A stretch of DNA of 64,000 bases from assembly GCF_039889165.1 (NCBI RefSeq), contig NZ_JAYMYY010000004.1, forward strand, positions 310,001-374,000, given 5' to 3'. The notes beneath the pieces are model-generated. The model was not told the origin of the DNA. It searched no databases and saw only the letters and a list, made by a program, of their open reading frames with translations. The stretch comes from Pseudocitrobacter cyperus (GTDB lineage Bacteria; Pseudomonadota; Gammaproteobacteria; Enterobacterales; Enterobacteriaceae). Position numbers and translations under genes: made by a program. Of the stretch, positions 25,698-35,065 are shown in pieces (positions within the stretch are counted from its first letter, which is position 1; each line of letters begins with the position of its first letter).

Positions 25698-26764
25698 CAC
25701 AGCACTCCTTTTGAGGAGGGAAGGGTATCGCCTTCCACGCGGATCGCCTGGCGCAGGGTGCGGCCAAAGACTTTGAACAGGCTTTCCACGCGGTGGTGGT
25801 CGTTTTTGCCTTTGGTTTTCAGGTGCAGCGTCACGCCCATGGTGTAGGAGAGCGAGCGGAAGAAGTGCTCGATCATCTCGGTGCTCAGGTCGCCGACGCG
25901 CTGATAGGTGTATTCGGCTTTATATTCGAGGTGCGGACGCCCGGAGATATCCAGCGCGCAGCGCGCCAGGCATTCGTCCATCGGTAGCACAAAGCCGAAA
26001 CGGTTGATGCCGCGTTTGTCGCCCAGCGCCAGTTTCAACGCTTCGCCCAGCGCCAGCCCGGTGTCTTCCACCGTGTGGTGATCGTCGATATACAGGTCGC
26101 CCTGTACGGCAATCTCCATGCGAAAGCCGCCGTGGGTGGCGATTTGATCCAGCATGTGGTCGAAGAAACCGACACCGGTGCTGATTTTGCTGCCGCCTTC
26201 GCGATCCAGCCATACTTTGACGTCGATCTGGGTTTCTTTGGTTTTCCGCTCAACGTGGGCGTAGCGGTCGCGGCGGGTCAGTTGTTCGCCAATCGTCGCC
26301 CAGTTCAGCGTTTCGCGGTTATAGCGCAGGCCGATGATATCCATGTTTTCTGCCAACTGGATATCGGTGGCGCGATCGCCAATCACGTAACTGTTGGCTT
26401 TATCCATCACTCCATCGGCCAGCCAGGCAGTGACCAGCTTCGTTTTCGGCTTGCGGCAGTCGCAGTCGTCCGCCGGGAAGTGCGGGCAAATCAGCACATC
26501 CTCGAAGTTAACGCCTTGCGAAGTGAAAATCTGCATCATCAGATTATGCGGGCCGTCAAAGTCGGCCTGCGGATAGCTATCCGTGCCCAGCCCATCCTGA
26601 TTGGTGACCATCACCAGCTTATAGCCCGCTTTTTGCAGCGTCAGCAGCGTCGGGATCACGTCCGGCTCAAATTCCAGCTTCTCGAAACGGTCAACCTGGA
26701 AATCGCTCGGCGGCTCTGCAATCAGGGTGCCGTCGCGGTCAATAAAGAGAAACTTCTGGGTCAT
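25697..26764 (-). CDS. hisB: Bifunctional histidinol-phosphatase / imidazoleglycerol-phosphate dehydratase
   Basis: A 355-residue enterobacterial fusion. The N-terminal HAD phosphatase (about 1-165) has FIDRDGTLI and the zinc-binding CPHFPADDCDCRKP. The C-terminal dehydratase has the metal-binding FFDHMLDQIATHGG and DDHHTVEDTGLALG. It catalyses the sixth and eighth steps of the pathway. It overlaps hisC by four bases (ATGA) and hisH at its stop. Confidence 0.98.
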   Translation of the reverse strand: MTQKFLFIDRDGTLIAEPPSDFQVDRFEKLEFEPDVIPTLLTLQKAGYKLVMVTNQDGLGTDSYPQADFDGPHNLMMQIFTSQGVNFEDVLICPHFPADDCDCRKPKTKLVTAWLADGVMDKANSYVIGDRATDIQLAENMDIIGLRYNRETLNWATIGEQLTRRDRYAHVERKTKETQIDVKVWLDREGGSKISTGVGFFDHMLDQIATHGGFRMEIAVQGDLYIDDHHTVEDTGLALGEALKLALGDKRGINRFGFVLPMDECLARCALDISGRPHLEYKAEYTYQRVGDLSTEMIEHFFRSLSYTMGVTLHLKTKGKNDHHRVESLFKVFGRTLRQAIRVEGDTLPSSKGVL

Positions 26765-27822
26765 ACATTCTCCGCATTCAAAGCGTCAATAACGCGCTGG
26801 CTCTCTTCGCGGGTGCCGATGGTGATACGCAAACAGCCGCTTAAAGAAGGTTGTTTATTCTGGTCTCGTAAGATAATGCCCTGATCCCACAAAGATTTAA
26901 ACACTGCGCTGGAGGCTTTAATGCGCACGAGAATGTAATTGGTTTCAGAGTCGAAGACCTGCTCCACGCACGGGATGCCGTCAAGGTTCGCCACCAGATA
27001 CTGACGCTCCGCCAGAATTTGCGCCACGCGTTCGCGCATCGCGGTGATGCCCTGTGGCGCCAGCGCCTGTGCGGCGATATCGGCAACCGGTGTAGAAAGC
27101 GGATAAGGGGCAATCACTTTCAACAGGAGGGCGATAACCTCTTCATTCGCCAGGGTAAAACCACAACGAAGGCCGGCGAGGGCAAAGGCTTTGGAAAGCG
27201 TGCGCAAAATCACCAGATTCGGGTATTCGCTCAGCCAGCCCGCCAGCGTCGCCTGCGGGCAAAACTCGATGTAGGCTTCATCGGCAACCACCAGCGCTTT
27301 ACCGCGCGTCATCTCCAGCAGCGTGCGGAAATCCTGCGGGTTAATCAGTTGCCCGGTGGGGTTATTAGGGCTGCAAACGTAAACCACTTTCACGCCGTCG
27401 AGCTTGTCGGCAATCGCCGGAAGGTCGAGTTGCCAGTTTGCAAGCGTCGGGACGGTGCGGCACTCTACGCCGATGGTTTCCGCACTCACGCTGTACATGC
27501 CGTAGGTTGGCGGGCAGTAAAGAATCGCGTCTTTACCCGGTTCACAAAACGCGCGCACCAGCAGTTCGATGCCTTCATCTGCGCCGCGGCTGACCAGCAC
27601 CTGTTCCGGCTTCACGCCTGCATAGGCGGCGTAGTTTTCAATCACCGCTTTCGGCTGGCATTCCGGGTAGCGGTTCAGCGTTTGCGCGGTAAGCTGAAAT
27701 TCGACCGGCGTCGGAAATTCGTTGGCATTGAGCCAGACATCGCCTTTGCCGCCCAGGCGGCGAGCGGACTGGTAAGGCGTCAGATTACGCACATTCTCGC
27801 GGGCTAACTCTTCAATGCTCAT
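26761..27822 (-). CDS. hisC: Histidinol-phosphate aminotransferase
   Basis: A 353-residue fold-type I PLP aminotransferase converting imidazole acetol phosphate to histidinol phosphate. Visible are SPNNPTGQLI, VADEAYIEF and the PLP-lysine segment RTLSKAFALAGLRCG. The start MSIEELARENVRNLTPYQSA overlaps the hisD stop by four bases. Confidence 0.98.
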   Translation of the reverse strand: MSIEELARENVRNLTPYQSARRLGGKGDVWLNANEFPTPVEFQLTAQTLNRYPECQPKAVIENYAAYAGVKPEQVLVSRGADEGIELLVRAFCEPGKDAILYCPPTYGMYSVSAETIGVECRTVPTLANWQLDLPAIADKLDGVKVVYVCSPNNPTGQLINPQDFRTLLEMTRGKALVVADEAYIEFCPQATLAGWLSEYPNLVILRTLSKAFALAGLRCGFTLANEEVIALLLKVIAPYPLSTPVADIAAQALAPQGITAMRERVAQILAERQYLVANLDGIPCVEQVFDSETNYILVRIKASSAVFKSLWDQGIILRDQNKQPSLSGCLRITIGTREESQRVIDALNAENV

Positions 27823-29123
27823 GCTTGCTCCTTCAGGGCGTTTACGCGCAGGGTGACGGCATTTTTGTGGGCGGTCAGCCGCTCGGCTGCCGCCAGGGTT
27901 TCAATTGTGGCGGCGAGAGAGGCGAAACCGTCGCGGGAGAGTTCCTGTACGGTCATCCGTTTCTGGAAATCCGCCAGCCCCAGGCTGGAGCAGGTCGACG
28001 TATAGCCGTAGGTTGGCAGCACGTGGTTGGTGCCGGAGGCGTAATCACCTGCTGATTCCGGTGACCAGTCGCCGAGGAAAACGGAGCCTGCGCTGGTGAT
28101 GTTGTCCACCAGTTCACGGGCGTTGCGGGTCTGAATGATCAGGTGCTCCGGGCCGTAGGCATTGGAAATCTCCACGCACTGGGCAATGTCGCGGGCGACA
28201 ATCAAACGGCTGGCGGAAAGCGCCTGGCGCGCGGTGTCGGCACGCGAGAGACAAGCAAGCTGACGTTCCACGGCTTCCGCCACGCCACGCGCGATGTCGG
28301 CATCCGGCGTCAGCAGGATCACCTGAGAGTCCGGGCCGTGTTCCGCCTGCGAAAGTAAATCGGCAGCGATAAAGTCCGGCGTCGCGCCGCTGTCGGCAAT
28401 CACCAGCACTTCAGACGGGCCGGCAGGCATATCGATAGCGGCACCGTCCAGACGCTGGCTAACCTGGCGTTTGGCTTCAGTGACAAAAGCGTTGCCAGGG
28501 CCAAAGATTTTATCCACCTTCGGAACTGACTCGGTACCAAGCGCGAGCGCGGCGATGGCCTGCGCACCACCCACTTTAAACACCTCTTTCACGCCGCAAA
28601 GCTGTGCGGCATAAAGAATTTCATCAGCAATTGGCGGCGGGGAACAGAGCACCACTTTCTGGCAACCGGCAATGCGCGCCGGTGTTGCCAGCATTAATAC
28701 GGTCGAGAAGAGCGGCGCGGAGCCGCCCGGAATATAGAGGCCCACCGAGGCGATAGGACGTGTTACCTGCTGGCAGCGCACGCCCGGCTGGGTTTCAACA
28801 TCCACACCCGGCAAAATTTGCGCGCTGTGGAAGGTGTCGATATTTTTCACCGCGACGTTCATCGCGGCTTTCAGTTCATCGCTCAGGCGGCGGCTGGCCT
28901 CGGCTATTTCCTCTTCGGTGACTTTCAGCGCCGTCACTTCCGTTTTATCAAACTTCGCGCTGTATTCACGCAGGGCGCGGTCGCCGTTTTGCTTAACGTT
29001 ATCCAGGATCTCCGCGACGGTGCACGTAATGCTGTCGGATGCTGAAATCGCCGGACGCATCAGCAGCGCCTGCTGCTCTTCCTTATTACAACCATTCCAG
29101 TCGATCAGGGTGTTAAAGCTCAT
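27819..29123 (-). CDS. hisD: Histidinol dehydrogenase
   Basis: The 434-residue zinc enzyme oxidises histidinol to histidine in two NAD+-dependent steps. The family signature around IDMPAGPSEVLVIADSGA and the metal and catalytic residues in SQAEHGPDSQ are present, as is NHVLPTYGYTSTCSSLG. Five bases separate it from hisG. Confidence 0.98.
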   Translation of the reverse strand: MSFNTLIDWNGCNKEEQQALLMRPAISASDSITCTVAEILDNVKQNGDRALREYSAKFDKTEVTALKVTEEEIAEASRRLSDELKAAMNVAVKNIDTFHSAQILPGVDVETQPGVRCQQVTRPIASVGLYIPGGSAPLFSTVLMLATPARIAGCQKVVLCSPPPIADEILYAAQLCGVKEVFKVGGAQAIAALALGTESVPKVDKIFGPGNAFVTEAKRQVSQRLDGAAIDMPAGPSEVLVIADSGATPDFIAADLLSQAEHGPDSQVILLTPDADIARGVAEAVERQLACLSRADTARQALSASRLIVARDIAQCVEISNAYGPEHLIIQTRNARELVDNITSAGSVFLGDWSPESAGDYASGTNHVLPTYGYTSTCSSLGLADFQKRMTVQELSRDGFASLAATIETLAAAERLTAHKNAVTLRVNALKEQA

Positions 29124-29128
29124 GGTCG

Positions 29129-30028
29129 TTACTCCATCATCTTCTCAATCGGTAGCACCAGAATCGAGCTGGCGCCCAGCGCTTTCAGTTTTTCCATGGT
29201 TTCCCAGAACAGGGTTTCGCTGCTGACCATGTGCATCGCCACGCGCTGTTGGTCGCCCGCCAGCGGCAGAATAGTGGGGCGCTCAGCGCCCGGCAGCAGG
29301 GCGATCACTTCGTCCAGACGTTCAGTTGGCGCGTGCATCATGATGTATTTCGATTCACGCGCCTGAATGACGCCCTGAATACGAGTCAGCAGGCGATCAA
29401 TCAACTGCTGTTTGGCGTCGCTCATCTCGCCGTCGCGCTGGATCAGGCACGCTTTGGAGCGATAAATCACTTCCACTTCACGCAGGCCGTTCGCTTCAAG
29501 CGTCGCGCCGGTAGAGACCAGGTCGCAAATGGCATCGGCGAGGCCAGCACGCGGGGCGACTTCTACGGAACCGTTCAGCAGACAGGATTTAAAGGCGATG
29601 CCTTTCTGGTCGAGGTAACGCTTGAGCAGGTGTGGATAAGAGGTGGCGATGCGTTTGCCGTCCAGACCGGCCGGGCCGTCCCAGGCTTCATCCACGGCGG
29701 TGGCCAGCGACAGGCGGCAGCCGCCGAAGTCCAGACGACGCAGAGTGAAGTAGCGCGGATCTTCGCCCTGTGCGCGGCGGCTCAACAGTTCCTCTTCCAG
29801 GACGTTTTCACCGATGATGCCGAGGTCGACCACGCCATCCATAATCAGCCCCGGAATATCGTCGTCACGCACGCGCAGAATATCGATGGGCATGTTCTCC
29901 GCCATCGCAATCAGGCGCTGGGTGTGGAGATTGATCTTGATGCCGCAACGGGCGAGTAATTCACGTGAATCATCGCTCAGGCGACCTGATTTCTGCATAG
30001 CTATGCGTAAACGGCTGTTATCTAACAT
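29129..30028 (-). CDS. hisG: ATP phosphoribosyltransferase
   Basis: First enzyme of histidine synthesis, joining ATP and PRPP, and feedback-inhibited by histidine. The 299-residue long form has a C-terminal regulatory ACT-like domain (about 225-299) and the PRPP-binding segment DLVSTGATLEANGL. It begins MLDNSRLRIAMQKSGRLSDD; upstream lies GAGGAAATCAG. It is the first structural gene after the attenuator. Confidence 0.98.
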   Translation of the reverse strand: MLDNSRLRIAMQKSGRLSDDSRELLARCGIKINLHTQRLIAMAENMPIDILRVRDDDIPGLIMDGVVDLGIIGENVLEEELLSRRAQGEDPRYFTLRRLDFGGCRLSLATAVDEAWDGPAGLDGKRIATSYPHLLKRYLDQKGIAFKSCLLNGSVEVAPRAGLADAICDLVSTGATLEANGLREVEVIYRSKACLIQRDGEMSDAKQQLIDRLLTRIQGVIQARESKYIMMHAPTERLDEVIALLPGAERPTILPLAGDQQRVAMHMVSSETLFWETMEKLKALGASSILVLPIEKMME

Positions 30029-30061
30029 TCTGATTTCCTCTTACCGTGCTGAATTTTGTCC

Positions 30062-30095
30062 AAAAAAAAGCCCCCGGAAGAAATCTTCCGGGGGC
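30062..30095 (-). terminator. his operon attenuator
   Basis: GCCCCCGGAAGA (30070-30081) and TCTTCCGGGGGC (30084-30095) form a perfect 12-bp stem; on the minus strand it is followed by eight T (30069-30062). It lies between hisL and hisG, where the his attenuator is expected. Antiterminator pairing with the intervening leader bases (30096-30157) is inferred from the known mechanism. Confidence 0.95.
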
Positions 30096-30157
30096 TCTCT
30101 TGCGTTCATGCACCACTGGAAGATCTAAATGTCTCCCAGCACACATCGCCTGAAAGA

Positions 30158-30205
30158 CTAGTCAGGATGATGGTGATGATGGTGGTGTTTAAATTGAACG
30201 CACAT
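30158..30205 (-). CDS. hisL: his operon leader peptide
   Basis: A 15-residue peptide, MCVQFKHHHHHHHPD, with seven consecutive histidine codons ending in TAG. Ribosome stalling at these codons when charged tRNA-His is scarce prevents formation of the attenuator downstream. The E. coli peptide is 16 residues with Thr-Arg in place of the single Cys here, so one codon has been lost without changing the control region. The reading frame and position upstream of the attenuator make the call firm. Confidence 0.97.
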   Translation of the reverse strand: MCVQFKHHHHHHHPD

Positions 30206-30246
30206 AATAAATTTCTCGTTGAATGAGTATTCACTTGATGTCTTTT

Positions 30247-30276
30247 AACCTAGCCCACTTTTGCCCTTGAAGGCAA
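30247..30276 (-). promoter_or_regulatory. his operon promoter
   Basis: On the minus strand TTGCCT (30276-30271) and TAGGTT (30252-30247) are spaced by 18 bases, matching the known hisp1 layout (TTGCTT, 18, TAGGTT). The A-rich stretch after the -10 resembles the discriminator that makes the enterobacterial his promoter ppGpp-responsive. Confidence 0.85.
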
Positions 30277-30386
30277 GGGGTTTTTTCAAACTTTAAATCA
30301 TTTCATATTCACACTATAAATTGTCAGTTTCCGCGGGCTGGCGTAGCCTTATAGCAGAAGGATAGCCAGAAACCAGGAGAGCAGGC

Positions 30387-31211
30387 ATGAAGAAGGTCGC
30401 GATTGTCGGATTAGGTTGGTTAGGAATGCCACTGGCGTTGGCGCTGACGGCGCGCGGCTGGCAGGTCACCGGCAGCAAAACGACGCAGGATGGGGTGGAG
30501 GCGGCGCGGATGTGTGGGGTTGACGGCTACCCGCTACGCCTTGAACCCCAACTGGTGTGTGAAGCCGAAGATTTAGATGCTTTAATGAATGTTGACGCGC
30601 TGGTCATTACCTTACCGGCACGTCGTAGCGGCGAGGGTGAGGATTTTTACCTGCAGGCGGTGCAGGAGATTGTCGATACGGCTCTCGTGCATCATATACC
30701 GCGCATCATTTTTACCAGCTCGACTTCGGTATATGGCAACGCGCAGGGAACGTTGAAAGAGAACGCCCCGCGTGAACCGGTGACGTCCAGCGGGAAAGTG
30801 CTGAAAGAGCTGGAAGACTGGCTGCATCATTTGCCGGGCACGTCCGTCGACATCCTGCGTCTGGCGGGACTAGTGGGCCCCGGGCGTCATCCGGGGCGTT
30901 TCTTTGCCGGAAAATCAGCGCCGGACGGCCAGCATGGTGTGAATCTGGTGCATCTGGATGACGTGATTTCCGCCATTACGCTGTTATTGCAGGCTCCCAG
31001 GGGCGGACATATCTATAATATATGTGCGCCCCTTCATCCGGCTCGTGAAATTTTCTACCCGCAAATGGCGCGGGAGCTGGGTCTGGAGACGCCGGTGTTT
31101 TCGCAACATGCGGGCAGCGGCACGGGCAAAATTATTGATGGCAACCGTATTTGCCATGAGCTGGGTTTTGAGTACCAGCATCCTGATCCGCTGTTAATGC
31201 CGATGGAGTAA
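30387..31211 (+). CDS. yeeZ: NAD(P)-dependent epimerase/dehydratase-like protein YeeZ
   Basis: A 274-residue atypical SDR protein. The N-terminal Rossmann motif GLGWLGMPLALALTARGW (GxGxxG) binds a nucleotide; the tyrosine segment SVYGN is present but the usual YxxxK is degraded, so catalysis is doubtful. The function is not established in E. coli. It starts MKKVAIVGLGWLG after AGGAGAGC and is read divergently from the his operon. yeeY follows 38 bases later. Confidence 0.93.
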   Translation: MKKVAIVGLGWLGMPLALALTARGWQVTGSKTTQDGVEAARMCGVDGYPLRLEPQLVCEAEDLDALMNVDALVITLPARRSGEGEDFYLQAVQEIVDTALVHHIPRIIFTSSTSVYGNAQGTLKENAPREPVTSSGKVLKELEDWLHHLPGTSVDILRLAGLVGPGRHPGRFFAGKSAPDGQHGVNLVHLDDVISAITLLLQAPRGGHIYNICAPLHPAREIFYPQMARELGLETPVFSQHAGSGTGKIIDGNRICHELGFEYQHPDPLLMPME

Positions 31212-31249
31212 TACATCCTTGGCGTTCAGCCTGATGCAAGGGGACGACG

Positions 31250-32167
31250 ATGAAGCCTTTGCTGGATGTGCTGATTATTCTTGATGCATTAGATAAAGAA
31301 GGGAGCTTTGCCGCGGCGTCGGCAAAGCTCTACAAAACGCCGTCAGCCCTCAGCTACACCGTTCATAAGCTGGAAAGCGACCTCAATATTCAACTTCTCG
31401 ATCGCAGCGGCCACCGGGCAACGTTTACCCGTACCGGACAGATGCTGCTGGAAAAGGGGAGGGAGGTGCTACACACGGTGCGTGAGCTGGAACAGCAAGC
31501 CATTAAGCTGCATGAGGGCTGGGAAAATGAGCTGGTGATCGGCGTCGATGATACCTTCCCTTTCTCTTTATTAGCGCCGCTGATAGAAACTTTTTACCAC
31601 CATCACAGCGTTACCCGGCTGAAATTTATTAATGGTGTACTGGGCGGCTCCTGGCAGGCGCTGGCCCAGGGCAAAGCCGATATTATCGTTGGCGCGCTTC
31701 GCGACCCTCCGCTGTTAAGTGGTTTTGGCTTTACACCGCTTGGTCGGCTGGAGCAGGTTTTTGTCGTGGCGGCTCACCATCCACTGGCGCAAATGCCGGA
31801 ACCGTTAGCACGGCGTACCATAAAACGCTTTCGGGCTATTGTTGTCGGTGACAATACGGCCCCGGAATGTGCGACATTTCAGCAACTTCTTGACGATCAG
31901 CAAGCCATTACGGTTTTTGATTTTAAAACAAAACTTGAATTACAAATTAGTGGGTTGGGCTGCGGGTATATTCCGCGCTATCTGGCGCAGCGCTACCTCG
32001 ACAGTGGGGCGCTGGTTGAAAAATCCGTCGACGCCCATATCGCTTTCGAATCGGTCTGGATTGGCTGGAATGAACAGACCGCCGGGCTCGCAAGTGCCTG
32101 GTGGCGAGATGCGGTTTTAGCAAATAGTGCTATAGCTGCGGTCTATAATTCGACCACAGTTGAATAA
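31250..32167 (+). CDS. yeeY: LysR-type transcriptional regulator YeeY
   Basis: A 305-residue LysR regulator: the N-terminal winged helix-turn-helix (about 1-60, EGSFAAASAKLYKTPSALSYTVHKLE) and a C-terminal periplasmic-binding-like effector domain (about 90-295). Its targets and effector are unknown; the neighbours yeeZ and plaP are candidates. A terminator follows at 32267. Confidence 0.94.
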   Translation: MKPLLDVLIILDALDKEGSFAAASAKLYKTPSALSYTVHKLESDLNIQLLDRSGHRATFTRTGQMLLEKGREVLHTVRELEQQAIKLHEGWENELVIGVDDTFPFSLLAPLIETFYHHHSVTRLKFINGVLGGSWQALAQGKADIIVGALRDPPLLSGFGFTPLGRLEQVFVVAAHHPLAQMPEPLARRTIKRFRAIVVGDNTAPECATFQQLLDDQQAITVFDFKTKLELQISGLGCGYIPRYLAQRYLDSGALVEKSVDAHIAFESVWIGWNEQTAGLASAWWRDAVLANSAIAAVYNSTTVE

Positions 32168-32266
32168 TCAATCAGTTAGATGGAGAAGTTTAACGATCGC
32201 CTTCACATTCTCTTGTATTTTTATGTCAATTTGATGCAAAATATGCCGCTTGCAAAAAATGATACT

Positions 32267-32300
32267 AACCGACGTTTTAATACGCGTCGGTTATTTTTTT
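32267..32300 (+). terminator. Terminator after yeeY
   Basis: AACCGACG (32267-32274) and CGTCGGTT (32285-32292) pair around a ten-base loop and are followed by ATTTTTTT. It separates yeeY from plaP. Confidence 0.85.
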
Positions 32301-32449
32301 GCATCAAACAACTCATTCAATAAAAGAGGCCGGGCTTCGTACCGGATAGATACTTACTTAAAAAACGACAGTTGTTGTCGCTGAGGAAATCAAAAAAATG
32401 GGGCAATTTTTTGTTTTTGCGACGGTTTTCACCCGTAAGGAGAATAACC

Positions 32450-33808
32450 ATGTCGCATAACGCTACTCCAAACACCTCTCGCGTGGAATTACGTAAAACG
32501 CTTACGTTGATTCCGGTTGTCATGATGGGCCTTGCCTATATGCAGCCAATGACGCTGTTCGATACGTTCGGTATCGTATCAGGCCTTACCGACGGTCACG
32601 TTGCAACGGCTTATGCCTTTGCGCTGATCGCGATTCTTTTTACAGCGCTGAGCTACGGTAAACTGGTTCGCCGTTTCCCGTCTGCAGGCTCTGCATATAC
32701 CTACGCTCAGAAATCCATCAGCCCGGTTGTTGGCTTTATGGTGGGCTGGTCATCGCTGCTCGACTATCTGTTCATGCCGATGATCAACATTCTGCTGGCG
32801 AAAATTTACTTTGAAGCACTGATGCCGTCAGTTCCGTCGTGGATCTTTGTCGTTGCGCTGGTTGGTTTTATGACCGTCTCCAACCTGCGTAGCATTAAAG
32901 CCGTAGCGAACTTCAATACCCTGATCGTGGTACTACAGATGGGGATTGTGGCGGTGATCGTTGGCCTTATCATCTATGGCGTCATGCACGGTGAAGGCGC
33001 CGGTACGTTGACCAGCACTCGTCCATTCTGGTCTGAGGGCGCACATGTGGTACCGATGATTACCGGTGCGACGATTCTGTGCTTCTCATTCCTCGGCTTC
33101 GACGGCATCTCTTCGCTTTCTGAAGAGACCAAAGACGCTGAGCGCGTGATCCCGCGTGCGATTTTCCTGACGGCGCTGATTGGCGGTATGGTGTTCATTT
33201 GTGCATCTTACTTCCTGCAGTTGTACTTCCCGGACATCTCGCGCTTCAAAGATCCCGACGCTTCTCAGCCTGAAATCATGCTGTATGTGGCAGGTAAAAC
33301 CTTCCAGTGGGGCGTACTGATCTTCTCCAGCGTGACCGTTTTGGCTTCCGGTATGGCAGCACATGCGGGCGTTTCACGTCTGATGTATGTGATGGGGCGT
33401 GATGGTGTATTCCCGAACAGCTTCTTCGGTTACATTCACCCGAAATGGCGTACTCCGGCGTTCAACGTTCTGCTGGTTGGTGCAATTGCGCTGCTGGCGA
33501 TTAAATTCGACCTGGTTACCGCAACCGCGCTGATTAACTTTGGTGCGCTGGTGGCGTTCACCTTTGTTAACCTTTCCGTGATTTCGCAGTTCTGGATCCG
33601 CGAAAAGCGCAACAAAACGCTGAAAGATCATATCAACTACCTGGTGCTGCCAAGCTGTGGCGCGCTGACCGTTGGTGCGCTGTGGGTCAACCTGGAGCAG
33701 AGCTCCATGATCCTGGGTCTTATCTGGGGCACCATCGGCCTGATTTATCTGGCGTGTGTGACTAAGCGTTTCCGTAACCCGGTTCCGCAGTACGAAGATA
33801 TCGCGTAA
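32450..33808 (+). CDS. plaP: Putrescine importer PlaP
   Basis: A 452-residue APC-superfamily permease, homolog of E. coli PlaP (YeeF), a low-affinity putrescine:H+ symporter linked to surface motility. Twelve hydrophobic segments are visible, with the APC-family GFDGISSLSEETKDAERVIPRA loop and AGSAYTYAQKSISP near the N-terminus. The ATG at 32450 follows AAGGAGAA; an in-frame start at 32372 lacks a site and family similarity. Its own promoter is expected in the 282-base gap upstream, which holds the yeeY terminator and otherwise nothing I recognise. Confidence 0.95.
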   Translation: MSHNATPNTSRVELRKTLTLIPVVMMGLAYMQPMTLFDTFGIVSGLTDGHVATAYAFALIAILFTALSYGKLVRRFPSAGSAYTYAQKSISPVVGFMVGWSSLLDYLFMPMINILLAKIYFEALMPSVPSWIFVVALVGFMTVSNLRSIKAVANFNTLIVVLQMGIVAVIVGLIIYGVMHGEGAGTLTSTRPFWSEGAHVVPMITGATILCFSFLGFDGISSLSEETKDAERVIPRAIFLTALIGGMVFICASYFLQLYFPDISRFKDPDASQPEIMLYVAGKTFQWGVLIFSSVTVLASGMAAHAGVSRLMYVMGRDGVFPNSFFGYIHPKWRTPAFNVLLVGAIALLAIKFDLVTATALINFGALVAFTFVNLSVISQFWIREKRNKTLKDHINYLVLPSCGALTVGALWVNLEQSSMILGLIWGTIGLIYLACVTKRFRNPVPQYEDIA

Positions 33809-33826
33809 TTCATTTCGTTACGCTGA

Positions 33827-33858
33827 AAACCGGAGGCCAAATGCCTCCGGTTTTTTTT
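33827..33858 (+). terminator. Intrinsic terminator of plaP
   Basis: AAACCGGAGGC (33827-33837) pairs with GCCTCCGG plus T (from 33843), followed by eight T. It starts 18 bases after the plaP stop. Confidence 0.92.
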
Positions 33859-33996
33859 ATGTCTTAATTTCGTGTGGGTTTTAAAAACAACGAATAAATA
33901 ACCAAACGGAATAACATAGAGTTTTTGGTTATTGGTTCCTGGCCGGAGTGGCTGGAATAATTTACCCATTGATATTTCCCAGGTTGATTAATTTTT

Positions 33997-35052
33997 ATGT
34001 TGCAGATGATGGTAAGCGGAATAATTTGCGGGGCGCTGTTGGGGTTTGTGATGCAGCGTGGTCGCTTCTGCCTGACCGGCGGTTTTCGCGATATGTATAT
34101 CGCGAAAAACAATCGCATGTTTTATGCCTTACTGATTGCCATTTCGGTTCAAAGCCTTGGCGTGTTTGCCCTGATTCAAACCGGGCTGGTGCAGTACGAC
34201 GCAGGGGCGTTCCCATGGCTTGGCACCATTATCGGTGGTTTTGTTTTTGGTATTGGTATTGTCTATGCGGGCGGTTGCGCCACCGGGACATGGTATCGCG
34301 CCGGAGAAGGGCTGATTGGTAGCTGGATTGCGCTGGTCACTTATATGGTGATGAGTGCGGTGATGCGCTCGCCGCATGCGGCCGGGCTGAATGCGTTTCT
34401 CGGCCAACATACCACCGCGCACAACGGCATCGCGGAAACCTTCAATATTTCCGTATGGCCGCTGATTGCTGTGCTGCTGGTGGCCACCGTTTGGCTGGTC
34501 AGTAAAGAGTTGCGTAAGCCTAAGCTCAAAGTGGCCTCACTGCCGCCGCGGCGTACCGGTCTGGCGCATCTGCTATTTGAAAAGCGCTGGCACCCGTTCG
34601 TTACCGCAGTGCTGATTGGTCTGATTGCGCTGCTGGCGTGGCCGCTGAGCGAAGCCACCGGGCGTATGTTCGGTTTAGGCATTACCTCACCGACCGCCAA
34701 TATTCTGCAATTTCTCGTTTCTGGCGAAAGCAAATATGTTAACTGGGGCGTATTCCTGGTACTGGGGATCTTCCTCGGTTCCTTTATCGCCGCTAAAGGC
34801 AGTCGTGAGTTCCGCGTCCGCGCAGCCGATGCCAGCACCACATTGCGCAGCGCCTCCGGCGGCGTGTTGATGGGCTTTGGCGCCAGCATTGCGGGCGGTT
34901 GCTCTATTGGTAATGGCCTGGTGATGACGGCGATGATGACCTGGCAGGGCTGGGTTGGACTGGTCTTTATGATCCTCGGTGTGTGGTCTGCGTCCTGGAT
35001 GTTATATGTGCGTCCGCAGCGTAAAGCAAAACTGAAAGCCGCTACGGCATAA
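33997..35052 (+). CDS. tsuA: Thiosulfate transporter YeeE/TsuA
   Basis: A 351-residue membrane protein of the YeeE/YedE family, which in E. coli imports thiosulfate as a sulfur source. Internal symmetry is visible: MQRGRFCLTGGFRDM in the first half and ASIAGGCSIGNGLVMT in the second; GGCATGTWYRAGEG is also present. The conserved cysteines in these segments are those thought to contact thiosulfate. The downstream gene tsuB encodes the sulfur-carrier partner, 13 bases away. Confidence 0.95.
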   Translation: MLQMMVSGIICGALLGFVMQRGRFCLTGGFRDMYIAKNNRMFYALLIAISVQSLGVFALIQTGLVQYDAGAFPWLGTIIGGFVFGIGIVYAGGCATGTWYRAGEGLIGSWIALVTYMVMSAVMRSPHAAGLNAFLGQHTTAHNGIAETFNISVWPLIAVLLVATVWLVSKELRKPKLKVASLPPRRTGLAHLLFEKRWHPFVTAVLIGLIALLAWPLSEATGRMFGLGITSPTANILQFLVSGESKYVNWGVFLVLGIFLGSFIAAKGSREFRVRAADASTTLRSASGGVLMGFGASIAGGCSIGNGLVMTAMMTWQGWVGLVFMILGVWSASWMLYVRPQRKAKLKAATA

Positions 35053-35065
35053 TGGGAGTAATAGT

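Noticed and set aside
26075..26884. Long antisense open frame (269 residues) across hisB and hisC
   Set aside because: Shadow of two well-supported genes on the other strand, crosses their junction, no recognisable motif.
30167..30187. Tandem trinucleotide repeat (ATG/GTG run)
   Set aside because: It is the seven-His codon run of the his leader peptide and not an independent repeat.
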